A stretch of 64,000 bases of DNA from Bacteroidia bacterium (GCA_030654175.1 JAURXZ010000008.1:303426-367425); one strand, 5' to 3'. Numbered from the stretch's first letter, positions 1-9,683 are shown. Program-made: numbers and translations. The notes: generated from the letters alone by a model not told the origin.

Positions 1-1
1 G

Positions 2-628
2 ATCTCTTCCGACTACCGTAAACGCTTTGCCATTGATGGAAATATTAGTTACAGGTATTTTGATGAAAATAACCGGTACAATGTTTCATTTGGAGTTGCT
101 CCTCGTTATCGAGTGAACAATAAATTATCATTTATTTATAATTTTCACAGAGATTATCTGAATGATAACATCGGTTTTGTAAATTTCAATGAAACAACCC
201 AATTCATTAATTTCGGACGAAGGAATGTTTTTACCACTACAAATCAATTGAATGCTACTTATATTTTTACCAATAAAATGTCGTTAACATTGCGATGCAG
301 GCATTACTGGTCACAGGCGGAATACAAGCAATATTATACGTTGAACAACAATGGCTTATTAATTGACGATGCACTCTACGCAGGTAATTCAAATGTAAAT
401 TTCAATGCATTTAATATTGACCTGGTTTATACCTGGCAATTTTCCCGTGGCAGTGAAATGAGTTTTGTCTGGAAAAATGCCATTTATACAAGCGGTGATG
501 TTATTATTAAACAATTTAGTAATGACATTGAGCAAACAATCAATTCTCCTCAAACAAATAGTTTCTCCATTAAAGTGCTGTATTACCTCGATTATTCAAT
601 GTTACAACGGAAGAAAAGTAATAAATAA
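2..628 (+). CDS. DUF5916-type outer-membrane protein, C-terminal part (5' truncated)
   Basis: The reading frame is open from the first bases of the window and ends at 628, so only the last ~208 residues are present. The visible part is a run of alternating aromatic and polar strands (for example NISYRYF, LSFIYNFHRDY, FNIDLVYTWQFSRGSEMSF) ending in LDYSMLQRKK. This is the pattern of the C-terminal beta-barrel-like region of the DUF5916 family, which in Bacteroidota normally follows an N-terminal CBM9-like domain; that N-terminal part lies outside the window. A GTG at 113 is in frame but internal, not a start. Function is unknown; outer-membrane location is inferred from strand pattern and family knowledge. 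Confidence 0.72.
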   Translation: MSSDYRKRFAIDGNISYRYFDENNRYNVSFGVAPRYRVNNKLSFIYNFHRDYLNDNIGFVNFNETTQFINFGRRNVFTTTNQLNATYIFTNKMSLTLRCRHYWSQAEYKQYYTLNNNGLLIDDALYAGNSNVNFNAFNIDLVYTWQFSRGSEMSFVWKNAIYTSGDVIIKQFSNDIEQTINSPQTNSFSIKVLYYLDYSMLQRKKSNK

Positions 629-822
629 ATTATCAACTGATTTGAAGTGAATTAATTTTAAAATGAGCTAATAAATTTCCAAATTACCACTATTTCCAAA
701 TTACCACCATTTTCAAATTTTGTTTGTTAGTGGAATATAATGGGTAACCAAATTAAGCTATCTAAAAGAAAAAAATGTTATTTAAACAAAATAAATTTAT
801 GGAAAAGTGCGTGAGGAGTGAA

Positions 823-840
823 TCCCGCAGTACTGCGGGA
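823..840. repeat. Short palindrome TCCCGCA-N4-TGCGGGA
   Basis: A perfect 18-base palindrome inside the gene-free stretch 629-1002. The same arms recur as the 26691-26726 terminator and the 63759-63780 hairpin. The surrounding bases (about 795-870) look like a decayed interspersed repeat rather than coding DNA. The rest of 629-1002 is AT-rich, with a run of T/A around 890-915, and shows no other feature. Confidence 0.6.
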
Positions 841-1002
841 CGATGCCGTGTAGCCTGTGTGGAGCAATCGTTTGTTCTTGAATTTTTGTTTTTTTTTTTA
901 AGAAAAAAGAAAAACACACAGTTTTTTGTTAATTATAATCTAACTAAAATTGGTATTGCCCACTATAAATCATAAAGAACCCGCATTTTCAAATTGATTA
1001 CT

Positions 1003-1371
1003 ATGTTTTTTAGAAAAAAAATAAACTGGCATAAGGTATTCGATTCAATTGATGCTATCAATGCGCAAGTGGCGGTTGGAAGGGTAACAACCATAAATGT
1101 TGAGAGAAAAAAAATTTGTTTGGCACGCACAGCTGATGGCTTTTTTGCGGTAAATGATAAATGTCCTCACAACGGGGCGTCCCTTGGCAATGGCTATTGC
1201 ACCGCTGAAGGCAGTGTTGTATGCCCTGTACATCGTTATCATTTTGATCTGAGAACTGGCAGGGCTAAAAGTGGATTAGGTGATTTTGTTCAGACCTACC
1301 CCATAGAAGTGCGTGATGATGGGGTTTACATCGGTTTTGAACAATTGGTGTGGAATTGGTTGAAAAAATAG
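1003..1371 (+). CDS. Rieske [2Fe-2S] domain ferredoxin
   Basis: A 122-residue soluble protein with both halves of the Rieske cluster-binding signature: CPHNGASLG near residues 47-55 and CPVHRYHFD about 20 residues later. Each supplies one Cys and one His to a [2Fe-2S] cluster. There is no signal peptide or oxygenase domain, so it is a stand-alone Rieske ferredoxin of the NirD/assimilatory or aromatic-oxygenase ferredoxin type, an electron carrier in the cytoplasm. The partner is not identifiable from neighbours. The ATG at 1003 is preferred over the in-frame TTG at 994 because it gives the usual short N-terminus. Confidence 0.88.
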   Translation: MFFRKKINWHKVFDSIDAINAQVAVGRVTTINVERKKICLARTADGFFAVNDKCPHNGASLGNGYCTAEGSVVCPVHRYHFDLRTGRAKSGLGDFVQTYPIEVRDDGVYIGFEQLVWNWLKK

Positions 1372-1441
1372 TTTCGTCTTCGTATGTATCTTACCTCATT
1401 TCCTCCGTTATAGAATAAAATTCTAAAAAAAAGGGGGCCCC

Positions 1442-2302
1442 ATGAGATCTTTTAAATCAATCAATTTAATTGTGTTGGCTTTAAGTATTACAGAAGTTCC
1501 TGTATTCGCCAATGCTGTATTCTCAATTGAAGAAGCGGCAAAAAAAGGATTAATAAAACTTTCATTTAAGGCCAAGGGGGGCCATGTTGGTGATGTTATT
1601 GAAATGAAAATAAAAAATCTGACAAACAAAAAGTTAGATCTGAAAATAGAAGCCGGTCGGATACTGGATTCAAAAAATAATAATGAACAGGATCTGTTGG
1701 TAACAAAGTCCGAACAGTTTTTTGTTGCTGCCAATCAATTAAGATCGGTAAATGTATTCGGAATGTGTTGCCAGGCGCATAACGGATCACCTCAAAATAA
1801 TTCTGATTATGAAGTTGGTAAGATGGCCGATACCAACTTAATAAAATTGGCATACTACATTGAGAAAAATAAATATTATTCAAATCACACCGCGCAACAA
1901 GCTGTTTGGACACTATCAGATAATAATTCTTTGGCAAGTATTTCAGGAGGAGAAAAAGAAGTGGTAACAGCTTTGCGAAATTTTGTTTCAAAGCTAACAG
2001 GTCGTGTAATACCACCTTACGATATTACCTACAATCGGGAAAGCGATAACCATGTTATTGGAAGAGCTACAAAAATTGAGGGCATTTTTGATTATTCTGT
2101 TCCTGTAAACGGAAAAGTAACCATTGGAATATATGATGCAAATGGTCGTTTGGTTCAATTGCTTTTTAAAGATATATCACATGAAAAAGGAGAGTGTAAA
2201 TTATATTATACTTTCCGGACAAGAGATCTGAATCCTGGAACTTATTTTGCCAGGATGAATATGGGGGAGAGCCTTCAGAAAGAAATGAAGATCGAATTTT
2301 AG
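1442..2302 (+). CDS. Secreted protein of unknown function with T9SS-like C-terminal domain
   Basis: A 286-residue protein with an N-terminal signal peptide (about residues 1-25, ending VFANA). Residues 30-100 resemble an immunoglobulin-like sandwich (SFKAKGGHVGDVIEMKIKN). A central conserved-looking block contains adjacent cysteines (FGMCCQAHNGSP, about 107-118) followed by an alpha-helical stretch with QQAVWTLSDNNS. The last ~75 residues (GKVTIGIYDANGRLVQLL to the end) match the fold of T9SS C-terminal sorting domains, although the usual YPNP motif is absent. The start follows a G/C-rich run (GGGGGCCCC) in otherwise AT-rich DNA. I do not recognise the central domain. Export is well supported, function is not. 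Confidence 0.7.
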   Translation: MRSFKSINLIVLALSITEVPVFANAVFSIEEAAKKGLIKLSFKAKGGHVGDVIEMKIKNLTNKKLDLKIEAGRILDSKNNNEQDLLVTKSEQFFVAANQLRSVNVFGMCCQAHNGSPQNNSDYEVGKMADTNLIKLAYYIEKNKYYSNHTAQQAVWTLSDNNSLASISGGEKEVVTALRNFVSKLTGRVIPPYDITYNRESDNHVIGRATKIEGIFDYSVPVNGKVTIGIYDANGRLVQLLFKDISHEKGECKLYYTFRTRDLNPGTYFARMNMGESLQKEMKIEF

Positions 2303-2450
2303 CGTGCTTTAGCTCAATAAAATTAGAAAACCTCCTTGAGCCTTAATGTTCAAAAGCCCAGTTGACGAATTTTATTGTTTTATTTTAGGTAGTTTAAAAC
2401 GATCACTTTCAGTTGAAGGGTTTTCATTAAAAGGAAATTTCAATTGTCAC

Positions 2451-2542
2451 CGTCATTGCTAGGGAGCTTTAACGACTGAAGCAATCTCATTTTTTGAAAT
2501 ATGATTGCTTCAACATGCCCCAAAGCATGATTCGCAATGACG
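2451..2542. repeat. Interspersed palindromic repeat (CGTCATTG type), imperfect
   Basis: Inverted arms CGTCATTG (2451-2458) and CAATGACG (2535-2542) enclose a second pair, GAAGCAATCTCAT and ATGATTGCTTC. A better preserved relative is at 61057-61130. It sits in the 515-base gap 2303-2817, which otherwise holds only AT-rich sequence and the promoter box of the next gene. Confidence 0.75.
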
Positions 2543-2787
2543 CTGATAATTATCATTCCGTTAAAAGAATTTATTCTTTAATTTAGCCTAAGTACATACA
2601 ATCTATTCTGGATTTCCCTTTTGCTCTGAAAGGCCAATCTTAGCCCTGTTTTTTTTGATATCCCTCCATTTTTTTGTGTTTTTTTCCTGATCTCATTTTG
2701 GTACAATGGCTAATGAATGTTTTAAAACTATCGCTGAAATAGAATAAAAACATGCCAAATTATGTTAAAAATATAATTTAATATTTA

Positions 2788-2795
2788 TACATTTG
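2788..2795 (+). promoter_or_regulatory. Candidate -7 box TACATTTG
   Basis: Matches the Bacteroidota -7 consensus TAnnTTTG, 22 bases upstream of the ATG at 2818. No clear TTTG -33 box is seen. Confidence 0.5.
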
Positions 2796-2817
2796 CCATA
2801 ATCTAATATTAGCCATT

Positions 2818-5800
2818 ATGAAAAAAACACTACTTGTTTTAATTTTTATAGCACTATTTACGCTGCATTTTAAAAATGCTTATGCGCAACCTTCTAATGA
2901 TCCCTGCGCTAGTGCTATTTCTTTAACATCTTCTACTACCTGTAATTACACCATTGTCTCAGTTTCTGCCGCCACACAGTCAATAGCTGCAATAACATGT
3001 GGGGGAACAGGAACAGCCGATGATGATGTATGGTATAAATTTACTGCGCAAGCAACGAGCCATACCATTAAGGTTCAGGGTTATGGATCCTATGATGCTG
3101 TTATTGACGTTAGATCCGGCTCTTGTATGGGAACTAATATTGCATGTATAGATGCAACTTTAGCTGCTGGGTTAGAAACATTAACAGTTCCTGGGCTAAC
3201 AATTGGGTCAACATATTTGATCAGAGTTTACCATTATGGTATAGGCGAAGGTGGCGGACAGTTTGATATTTGCGTTACACATGTTGCACCATCAGGTCCT
3301 CCTAATGATTTTTGTGATAACAGTTATATTATAAGTTTAACATCTTCTCTTTCTTGCACTTACCAAACCGGTTCTACGTTTGGTGCAACTCAAACAATGG
3401 CTGGTACCTGCGTTGGTACCGGTGATGATGATGTGTGGTACCGATTTGTTGCACAATCAAATACGCATACTGTTAAAGTACAAGGTTATGGTGGCTTCGA
3501 TCCTGTTATTGACATTAGAAATGCTCCTGCATGTACTGCAAGCAATATGCAGTGTGTGGATAACAGTGCTGCTAATGGTCTGGAAACTGCAAATCTTACC
3601 AGTTTAGTAATTGGCGCAACTTATGTGGTGCGTGTTTACCACTTCGGTACAGGTAATGGAGGCGGAGATTTTGATATTTGCGTTTCTCATACGGCCCCTT
3701 CCGGGCCTCCAAATGACATTTGTTCTGATGCTATCTCTTTATCTTCCTCACTTACATGTAGTTATGTGACAGGTTCTACTTTAAATGCCACACAGTCTAT
3801 TACCGGCACTTGTACTGGTACCGGAGATGATGATGTATGGTATAGTTTTATAGCTCAGGCAACAAGCCACACTGTTAAGGTGCAAGGCGCTGGTGCCTTT
3901 GATGCCATTATCGACATCAGATCAAATTCTTCTTGTTCAGGAACTAACATTATGTGCGTGGATGCAAGCGGGGCAGCAGGATTGGAAACAGCAAATTTAA
4001 CAAGCTTAACAATAGGTACTACTTACCTGGTAAGAGTTTACCATTATGGAGCAGGTGATGGAGGCGGTAGTTTCCAGATCTGTGTTACACATACACCACC
4101 GGCAGGTCCTCCTAACGATCTTTGTTCAAATGTTATATCTTTATCATCCGCTCTTACTTGTAATTATACTTCCGGTTCTACAACCGGTGCTACACAATCT
4201 GTAACAGGTACATGTACTGGTACCGGAGATGATGATGTATGGTATTCTTTCACCGCTGTTGCTACCTCTCATACTGTTAAGGTTCAGGGAGGTACAGGTT
4301 TTGATGCGGTTATTGATCTGAGATCGAGTTCGTCCTGTTCCGGGACCAATATCTCTTGTACAGATGCTACCGGAGCCGCGGGATTAGAAACTGCTGTTCT
4401 TACAAGTTTAACTGTTGGTTCAACCTACCTGGTAAGGGTTTATCATTTCAGTGCAGGTGCCGGAGGAGGTAATTTCCAGATATGTGTTACTCACACAGTT
4501 CCTGCTGCTCCTGCAAATGATCTTTGCTCAGCCGACATCTCTTTAACATCAGCTCTTACTTGTACTTATACAAGTGGTTCCACTACAGGAGCTACACAGT
4601 CAATTCCAGGTACATGTGTTGGTACAGGAGATGATGATGTATGGTATTCCTTTACCGCATTAGCTACAAGCCATACTGTTAAGGTTCAAAGTGGTGCAGG
4701 TTTTGATGCTGTTATCGATGTTCGTACCGGAACTTCTTGTTCTGGCGACAATATAGCTTGTTCCGACATTAGTGGAAGTGCAGGTTTAGAAACAGCAAAC
4801 TTAACGGGCTTAACCGTTGGGTCTCTTTACCTGGTTCGTGTTTATCACTTTAGTGCCGGTGCAGGAACCGGTAGTTTCCAGATCTGTGTTACTCATACAG
4901 CAACTGCTTGTACTTATGCCATCGCTCCAACCAGTCTCTCCTTTACATCTGCTGCAGGAACTGGAACTGTTAATGTGACTGCCGCAAGTGGTTGTAGCTG
5001 GACTGCAACTTCAAATGATAGTTGGATAACGGTAACATCTGGTAGTACAGGTACCGGAAACGGATCTGTAACGTATTCTGTATCAGCTAATACGGGTACA
5101 GCGCAACGTACAGGTACAATTACAATAGCTGGCGTAACATACACCGTTGCTCAAAGCGGAAATACAACCTGTACATTTACAATTGCTCCTCTTAATCAAT
5201 CATTGCCAAACACAGCTGGTACAGGAACTGTAACGGTTACTGCAGCAGCAGGATGTGGTTGGGCTGCAACTTCAAATGATGCATGGATAACTGTAACAAC
5301 AGGAAGCACAGGCTCAGGAAATGGTACAGTAACCTATTCTATCACTGCTAATACTGGTACAGCACAGAGAGTAGGAACAATAACTATTGCCGGACAAATA
5401 CATACCGTTACTCAAAGTGGTATTACACCTTGCTCGTATGCTATTTCTCCATTAACCTTATCTTACTCATCTTCTGGTGGCCTGGGATCGGTTAACGTTA
5501 CTGCTGCTGCCGGATGTACCTGGACTGCAACATCTAATAATCCTTGGATAACCATCACTTCCGGTAGTACTGGATCAGGTAATGGAACAGTAAATTATAC
5601 AGTTGCTGCCAACACCGGAACTACTCAGCTTACAGGTACAATAACTGTGGCAGGTCAAACGCATACTGTTACTGAAAGCGGTATCAATTGTACTTATTCC
5701 ATTGCTCCAACAGCGTTATCTTTCACTTCAATAGCCGGAACCGGAACAGTGAACGTTACAGCTGCAATTGGATGTGCCTGGACAGCTACCTCCAATGATG

Positions 5801-6705
5801 CGTGGATCACTGTTACATCTGGCAGTACCGGTTCAGGAAATGGTTCGGTAAGCTACTCTGTATCTGCTAATACAGGTACAACTCAGAGATTAGGTTCAAT
5901 ATCAATTGCGGGTCAGACTCATAATGTGGTTCAAAATGGGGTTTCGGCTTGTACTTATACCATTGCACCGCTTACTCAGTCATATACTTCTGCCGGTGGT
6001 ACCGGGTCCGTAACTGTTACAACAGCAAATGGGTGTAGCTGGACTGCAATATCCAATGACAGCTGGATATTTATATCTTCCGGAAATACAGGCTCAGGAA
6101 GTGGATTGGTTAATTTCACTGTATCTGTTAGTCCGAGCACAGCGCAAAGAACCGGAACAATAACAATTGCCGGTCAGATACATACAATTACTCAAACTGG
6201 GGTTATTTGTCCTGCAATACCTGTTATGCAGTCAGTTGGATGTGCACTTGCTGCAAATCAAATTTCCAATGTTTCTTATCAATGGTATATCTCAGGAACA
6301 CCAATTGTTGGAGCTACTGCTCAGTTCTATACTGCTAATCAACCTGGCTATTATTCAATATATGTAACTGATAACACCAATGGTTGTATTGTTGGTTCTC
6401 AACCGGCTTACGTTTCTTGTTCTGGTGTGGGAATTGAAGAAACAGATTTAGCGAATAGCATACAGATCTATCCAAATCCTTCTTCTGGTTATTTCAATAT
6501 ACGATCATCAACTATTTTCCCTGAAGGAAAAGTGAACATCAGCATCATTAATATGGTTGGCATGGAAATTTATTCTACTGTTGTTATACCTGTAAACGGG
6601 GAAATTAAACTTACAGTTGATAACGTTAATCCTGCTAAAGGCGTATATACTGTACTGTTTAGATCAGGTCAAACAAAAATAATCAAGAGAGTAGTGATAC
6701 AATAA
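2818..6705 (+). CDS. Giant secreted PPC/BACON repeat protein with T9SS sorting domain
   Basis: A 1295-residue surface or secreted protein. After a signal peptide (1-24, ending AYAQ) come five ~134-residue repeats of a PPC-like (bacterial pre-peptidase C-terminal) beta-sandwich, each with NDxC, DDDVWY.F, HT.KVQG and LVRVYH motifs (about 25-696). Next are five ~87-residue BACON-type repeats, each with C.W.A.S.D.WI..TSGSTG and [12 protein letters not shown] motifs (about 697-1129). An Ig-like linker with [10 protein letters not shown] follows, then a T9SS type A sorting domain ([11 protein letters not shown] to the end). BACON domains are known from carbohydrate-active and adhesive proteins of Bacteroidota, so glycan or surface binding is an inference. 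No catalytic domain is visible. The adjacent gene at 6804 is a paralogue of the PPC part. Confidence 0.88.
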   Translation: MKKTLLVLIFIALFTLHFKNAYAQPSNDPCASAISLTSSTTCNYTIVSVSAATQSIAAITCGGTGTADDDVWYKFTAQATSHTIKVQGYGSYDAVIDVRSGSCMGTNIACIDATLAAGLETLTVPGLTIGSTYLIRVYHYGIGEGGGQFDICVTHVAPSGPPNDFCDNSYIISLTSSLSCTYQTGSTFGATQTMAGTCVGTGDDDVWYRFVAQSNTHTVKVQGYGGFDPVIDIRNAPACTASNMQCVDNSAANGLETANLTSLVIGATYVVRVYHFGTGNGGGDFDICVSHTAPSGPPNDICSDAISLSSSLTCSYVTGSTLNATQSITGTCTGTGDDDVWYSFIAQATSHTVKVQGAGAFDAIIDIRSNSSCSGTNIMCVDASGAAGLETANLTSLTIGTTYLVRVYHYGAGDGGGSFQICVTHTPPAGPPNDLCSNVISLSSALTCNYTSGSTTGATQSVTGTCTGTGDDDVWYSFTAVATSHTVKVQGGTGFDAVIDLRSSSSCSGTNISCTDATGAAGLETAVLTSLTVGSTYLVRVYHFSAGAGGGNFQICVTHTVPAAPANDLCSADISLTSALTCTYTSGSTTGATQSIPGTCVGTGDDDVWYSFTALATSHTVKVQSGAGFDAVIDVRTGTSCSGDNIACSDISGSAGLETANLTGLTVGSLYLVRVYHFSAGAGTGSFQICVTHTATACTYAIAPTSLSFTSAAGTGTVNVTAASGCSWTATSNDSWITVTSGSTGTGNGSVTYSVSANTGTAQRTGTITIAGVTYTVAQSGNTTCTFTIAPLNQSLPNTAGTGTVTVTAAAGCGWAATSNDAWITVTTGSTGSGNGTVTYSITANTGTAQRVGTITIAGQIHTVTQSGITPCSYAISPLTLSYSSSGGLGSVNVTAAAGCTWTATSNNPWITITSGSTGSGNGTVNYTVAANTGTTQLTGTITVAGQTHTVTESGINCTYSIAPTALSFTSIAGTGTVNVTAAIGCAWTATSNDAWITVTSGSTGSGNGSVSYSVSANTGTTQRLGSISIAGQTHNVVQNGVSACTYTIAPLTQSYTSAGGTGSVTVTTANGCSWTAISNDSWIFISSGNTGSGSGLVNFTVSVSPSTAQRTGTITIAGQIHTITQTGVICPAIPVMQSVGCALAANQISNVSYQWYISGTPIVGATAQFYTANQPGYYSIYVTDNTNGCIVGSQPAYVSCSGVGIEETDLANSIQIYPNPSSGYFNIRSSTIFPEGKVNISIINMVGMEIYSTVVIPVNGEIKLTVDNVNPAKGVYTVLFRSGQTKIIKRVVIQ
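2890..4905 (+). repeat. Five intragenic PPC-domain repeats of ~402 bases
   Basis: Five head-to-tail coding repeats with unit starts near 2890, 3295, 3700, 4102 and 4504. Units 3-5 are closest to each other, suggesting recent unit duplication. Confidence 0.85.
4906..6205 (+). repeat. Five intragenic BACON-domain repeats of ~260 bases
   Basis: Each unit starts with a Cys codon in a C-T/S-Y/F context, at 4909, 5170, 5431, 5689 and 5950, and carries WxATSNDxWI-like and TGTITIAG-like blocks. Confidence 0.85.
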
Positions 6706-6709
6706 ATCA

Positions 6710-6764
6710 TTTTGATCGTTTGAAAAGGTTCAATTAAAAAGGAGCTTTTTTCAAACGATCAAAA
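6710..6764. terminator. Long stem-loop after the PPC/BACON gene
   Basis: Perfect 17-bp inverted arms (6710-6726 and 6748-6764) around a 21-base loop, immediately after the stop codon at 6705. The arms begin and end in T and A runs, as in Bacteroidota intergenic terminators, but no extended T-run follows. Terminator activity is therefore likely rather than certain. Confidence 0.55.
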
Positions 6765-6803
6765 ATTTCCAATTATCATATTAACAAATTATCAAATTAA
6801 CCA

Positions 6804-9269
6804 ATGATGAAGAATTACATAAAAATAGTATTGATCGGTTTCACTCTTTATTTGTTTCAAACTTCCGGGGTGATCCAGGCAAAGATCGTCCCTTTCTTTG
6901 AAGAGAATTTTAAAAACACAGTATTGTTTGCAGCTCCACCTCCTATGCCTGCTGCTCCAAGTAATGATGATTGCGCAAATGCAATTGACCTTATTGTAAA
7001 TAACACTTGTGTTTTTACTTCCGGAACAGTGGATCAATCCACAGAGTCGACCACTGCAGCTGCTTGTAACGGTCTTACAAGTTTAACTGCTTATGATGTA
7101 TGGTATAAATTTACTGCCGGAGCAAACGGTCAGATCATTACTTTAAAAGGCTCAGGCTCTTTTGATGCTGTGGTTTTATTAATGGATGGTTGCGGTGGAA
7201 CCGTTAGTGATTGTTCTGATAATACTGGTTTTGGAGGTACCGAAATATTACCTACCACTGGTTTAATTGCCGGGAACGTTTATTACATAAGAGTATATCA
7301 CTATGGTAATGCGTTACCTACAACTCCAACTTTTGATATTTGTGTGTCTCTTCCTGCTCCTCCTCCAATTAATGATGAATGTGCAAATGCCATACCTTTA
7401 AATGTGGATTCTTCTTGTGTTTTCGTTTCTGGTTCTGTTGCAGGTGCTACCCAGTCCGGAGCGCCTGATACATGCGGTACTTTTGTAAGTGCAACGGCTT
7501 TTGATGTTTGGTATAAATTTACAGCAACAGCTACTAATAATGTTATTAAGGTACAAGGAGCTTTATCTTTTGATGCAGTTGTTATTCTGAAAGACAGCTG
7601 CAGTGGTAGTGTCATTAATTGTGCTGATAACACCTTCTCTGGTGGTATTGAAATAATCAATGATACCAATTTGATCGTTGGTAACACGTATTACATTAGA
7701 GTTCATACGTATGGGGCAGCCATACCTTCAACACCTGATTTTGATATTTGTGTATCGCTTCCGGCTCCTCCTCCTCTTTACGACAATTGTAGTAATGCCA
7801 TTTTATTAAATGTAGATTCTACATGTAATTTTTCTGTGGGTACTGTTGAGGGCGCTACCATGTCAGGACCTGCTGACACTTGTAATAATTATGCCAGTGT
7901 AACGGCTTTCGATGTATGGTATAAATTTGTTGCCGGAGCTAGTGGTCAAACGATCACTGTTAAAGGTTCTGCTTCTTTTGATGCCGTAATTTCATTAAGA
8001 GATAGCTGCAGCGGTCCAAGTATCGACTGCTCTGATAATACCGGTTCAGGAGGCACTGAAAGAATTAACAACACTACGTTGATCCCGGGAAATACCTATT
8101 ACGTTAGAGTATATGCTTATGGTAGTACTTTCCCTTCAACATCTGATTTTGAGATCTGCGTTGCTCTTCCTCCTCCAATTCCAGTTAACGATAATTGCGA
8201 CAGCGCATTTACTCTTATTGCAGGTCCTGTATGTAATTTTACCCAAGGTACGGTTGCCGGAGCCACAGAGTCGGGCCCTGCAGATAGCTGTAACTACACA
8301 AGTACCAGCGCTTTTGATGTTTGGTATAAATTTGTTGCAACTACTACTACTAATACTGTTACTGTACAGGGAGGTTTATCTTTTGACGCTGTAATTATAT
8401 TAAGGGATAGCTGCACCGGCCCGCCCATAGGTTGTTCCGATGTTTCAGGCTCAGGAGGTACCGAAATAATTAATGGTAGTGGTTTGGTTGTAGGTAATAC
8501 CTATTACGTAAGAGTATATGCGTATGGATCAGCGCAACCGGAAACACCAGACTTTAATATTTGTATATCTGTTCCTCCTCCTCCTCCTGCAAATGACGAT
8601 TGTTCAAATGCAATCCTCTTAACGGCTGCCTCTACTTGCAGTTTTACTGCAGGAACTGTTACGGGCGCTACTCAATTAGGTGCTTCTGATAGTTGTGAAA
8701 CATACTTTAGCACAGCAGCTTATGATGTTTGGTACAAATTTGTGGCAATGGCAAACAATCAAACAATTACAGTAAAAGGATCAGAATCTTTTGATGCTGT
8801 GGTTTTGCTAAAAGATAGCTGCATCAGTTTGCCCCTTGATTGTGCCGATAAAACAACTACAGGTGGTACTGAAGTGATAAATGCAAACGACTTAATAATA
8901 GGCAAAACGTATTATATCAGAGTGTATGATTTTGGAGCTGCCCTTCCGGATTCTCCAGGCTTTGATATTTGTTTACTTGATTCCGGACCAGTTTCAACTG
9001 CAGGTATTGAAAAAGGAAATAACCTTGTAACTGTTTATCCAAATCCTGCTTCCAATAAGGTTACTATTGGCTTGAAACAAGCTAACAATGAGATTGTATC
9101 GTACAAAATAGTAAATGTGAACGGGCAGGTAGTTGCAGCAGGACAATTTGCCCCAAATAATTTGCAACAAGATGTTGATCTTACTGAATTAACTTCAGGT
9201 ATTTATAACATCCAGATCAGTTTATCTGATGCAATAGTTAATAAGAAAATTGTTGTAATGAATAAATAA
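6804..9269 (+). CDS. Secreted PPC-repeat protein with T9SS sorting domain
   Basis: An 821-residue paralogue of the preceding gene. An N-terminal signal segment (about 1-26) is followed by a proline-rich linker. Then come five ~138-residue PPC-like repeats (about 52-725), each with NDxC, AFDVWYKF, FDAV and YYIRVY blocks and separated by Pro-rich linkers such as LPAPPP. It ends in a T9SS type A domain (VYPNPASNKVTIGL to VVMNK). It lacks the BACON array of its neighbour. The 98-base gap contains the stem-loop at 6710-6764, so the two genes may be separately transcribed. Function is unknown; a cell-surface adhesive or scaffolding role is inferred from architecture. Confidence 0.86.
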   Translation: MMKNYIKIVLIGFTLYLFQTSGVIQAKIVPFFEENFKNTVLFAAPPPMPAAPSNDDCANAIDLIVNNTCVFTSGTVDQSTESTTAAACNGLTSLTAYDVWYKFTAGANGQIITLKGSGSFDAVVLLMDGCGGTVSDCSDNTGFGGTEILPTTGLIAGNVYYIRVYHYGNALPTTPTFDICVSLPAPPPINDECANAIPLNVDSSCVFVSGSVAGATQSGAPDTCGTFVSATAFDVWYKFTATATNNVIKVQGALSFDAVVILKDSCSGSVINCADNTFSGGIEIINDTNLIVGNTYYIRVHTYGAAIPSTPDFDICVSLPAPPPLYDNCSNAILLNVDSTCNFSVGTVEGATMSGPADTCNNYASVTAFDVWYKFVAGASGQTITVKGSASFDAVISLRDSCSGPSIDCSDNTGSGGTERINNTTLIPGNTYYVRVYAYGSTFPSTSDFEICVALPPPIPVNDNCDSAFTLIAGPVCNFTQGTVAGATESGPADSCNYTSTSAFDVWYKFVATTTTNTVTVQGGLSFDAVIILRDSCTGPPIGCSDVSGSGGTEIINGSGLVVGNTYYVRVYAYGSAQPETPDFNICISVPPPPPANDDCSNAILLTAASTCSFTAGTVTGATQLGASDSCETYFSTAAYDVWYKFVAMANNQTITVKGSESFDAVVLLKDSCISLPLDCADKTTTGGTEVINANDLIIGKTYYIRVYDFGAALPDSPGFDICLLDSGPVSTAGIEKGNNLVTVYPNPASNKVTIGLKQANNEIVSYKIVNVNGQVVAAGQFAPNNLQQDVDLTELTSGIYNIQISLSDAIVNKKIVVMNK
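6957..8985 (+). repeat. Five intragenic PPC-domain repeats of ~410 bases
   Basis: Head-to-tail coding repeats, each opening with a Pro-rich linker and an N-D-(D/E/N)-C motif. They are more divergent from one another than the units in the preceding gene. Confidence 0.82.
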
Positions 9270-9310
9270 TCTCCTACTAATTACGGATCTGTACTTTATA
9301 AATAACAAAC

Positions 9311-9378
9311 GTAGATTCGTAATTCGTTTTTTTATTCGTAATTCGTAGAAAAGTAATTCGTTGAAGAGTAATTCGTAG
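9311..9378. repeat. Short direct repeats of GTAATTCGT
   Basis: Four copies of GTAATTCGT, with nearby degenerate forms, lie in the first part of the 520-base gap between the PPC gene and the methyltransferase. They end just before the -7 box of the riboswitch leader. No function can be assigned. Confidence 0.6.
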
Positions 9379-9386
9379 TATATTTG
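9379..9386 (+). promoter_or_regulatory. Candidate -7 box TATATTTG for the riboswitch leader
   Basis: Matches TAnnTTTG. A start site about seven bases downstream would give a leader of ~80 bases before the SAM-I aptamer. The upstream TTG at 9361-9363 is closer than the usual -33 spacing. Confidence 0.5.
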
Positions 9387-9470
9387 TACTCGTTCTTTTA
9401 ATTCATCTGCGAAAGCAGAATTCTAAAACAAACTGATCTTACTGTTTTTTATGTAAAATTATTGTTTTTA

Positions 9471-9573
9471 ACTTATCAAGAAAGGTGGAGGGACTAGCCC
9501 TATGAAACCTTAGCAACCTTCCACATTGGAAAGGTGCTAAATCCTGTCCTCAGCAATGTTGGAACAGATAAGT
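9471..9573 (+). promoter_or_regulatory. SAM-I (S-box) riboswitch aptamer
   Basis: The region matches the S-box core: AAGAAAGGTGGAGGGACTAG, then CCCTATGAAACC, TTAGCAACC, and a P3 hairpin with AAGGTGCTAAATCC. The P1 stem is visible as ACTTATC (9471-9477) with GATAAGT (9567-9573). SAM-I aptamers bind S-adenosylmethionine and switch off methionine genes. Here the first downstream genes are a methyltransferase and metH, which fits. Assignment rests on the sequence core and P1 pairing. Confidence 0.93.
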
Positions 9574-9614
9574 CAGAGTAAATTTTTTGAAAAAATAAAT
9601 CAAAATAATTCTAT

Positions 9615-9651
9615 CTCCTCTGACTGTAAAAAGTTAGGGGAGTTTTTTTTT
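9615..9651 (+). terminator. Riboswitch-controlled intrinsic terminator
   Basis: CTCCTCTGACT (9615-9625) pairs with AGTTAGGGGAG (9632-9642), with G-U wobbles, and is followed by nine T (9643-9651). The 5' arm CTCTGACT (9618-9625) is an exact complement of AGTCAGAG (9571-9578), which overlaps the 3' side of aptamer stem P1. That gives a classic exclusive choice: SAM bound, P1 and terminator form; SAM absent, antiterminator forms. Confidence 0.85.
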
Positions 9652-9683
9652 GCCCTATACCAGGCGCTGTAAAAGGTTAACGG

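Noticed and set aside
775-975. Small plus-strand open frame overlapping a palindrome
   Set aside because: It runs over the TCCCGCA palindrome and a poly-T/A tract, has no domain and no start signal; judged non-coding.
2818-9269. Assembly collapse or expansion at the repeat genes
   Set aside because: The repeats differ enough from each other at base level, and both frames stay open, so there is no sign of an artefact here; read data would be needed to exclude it.
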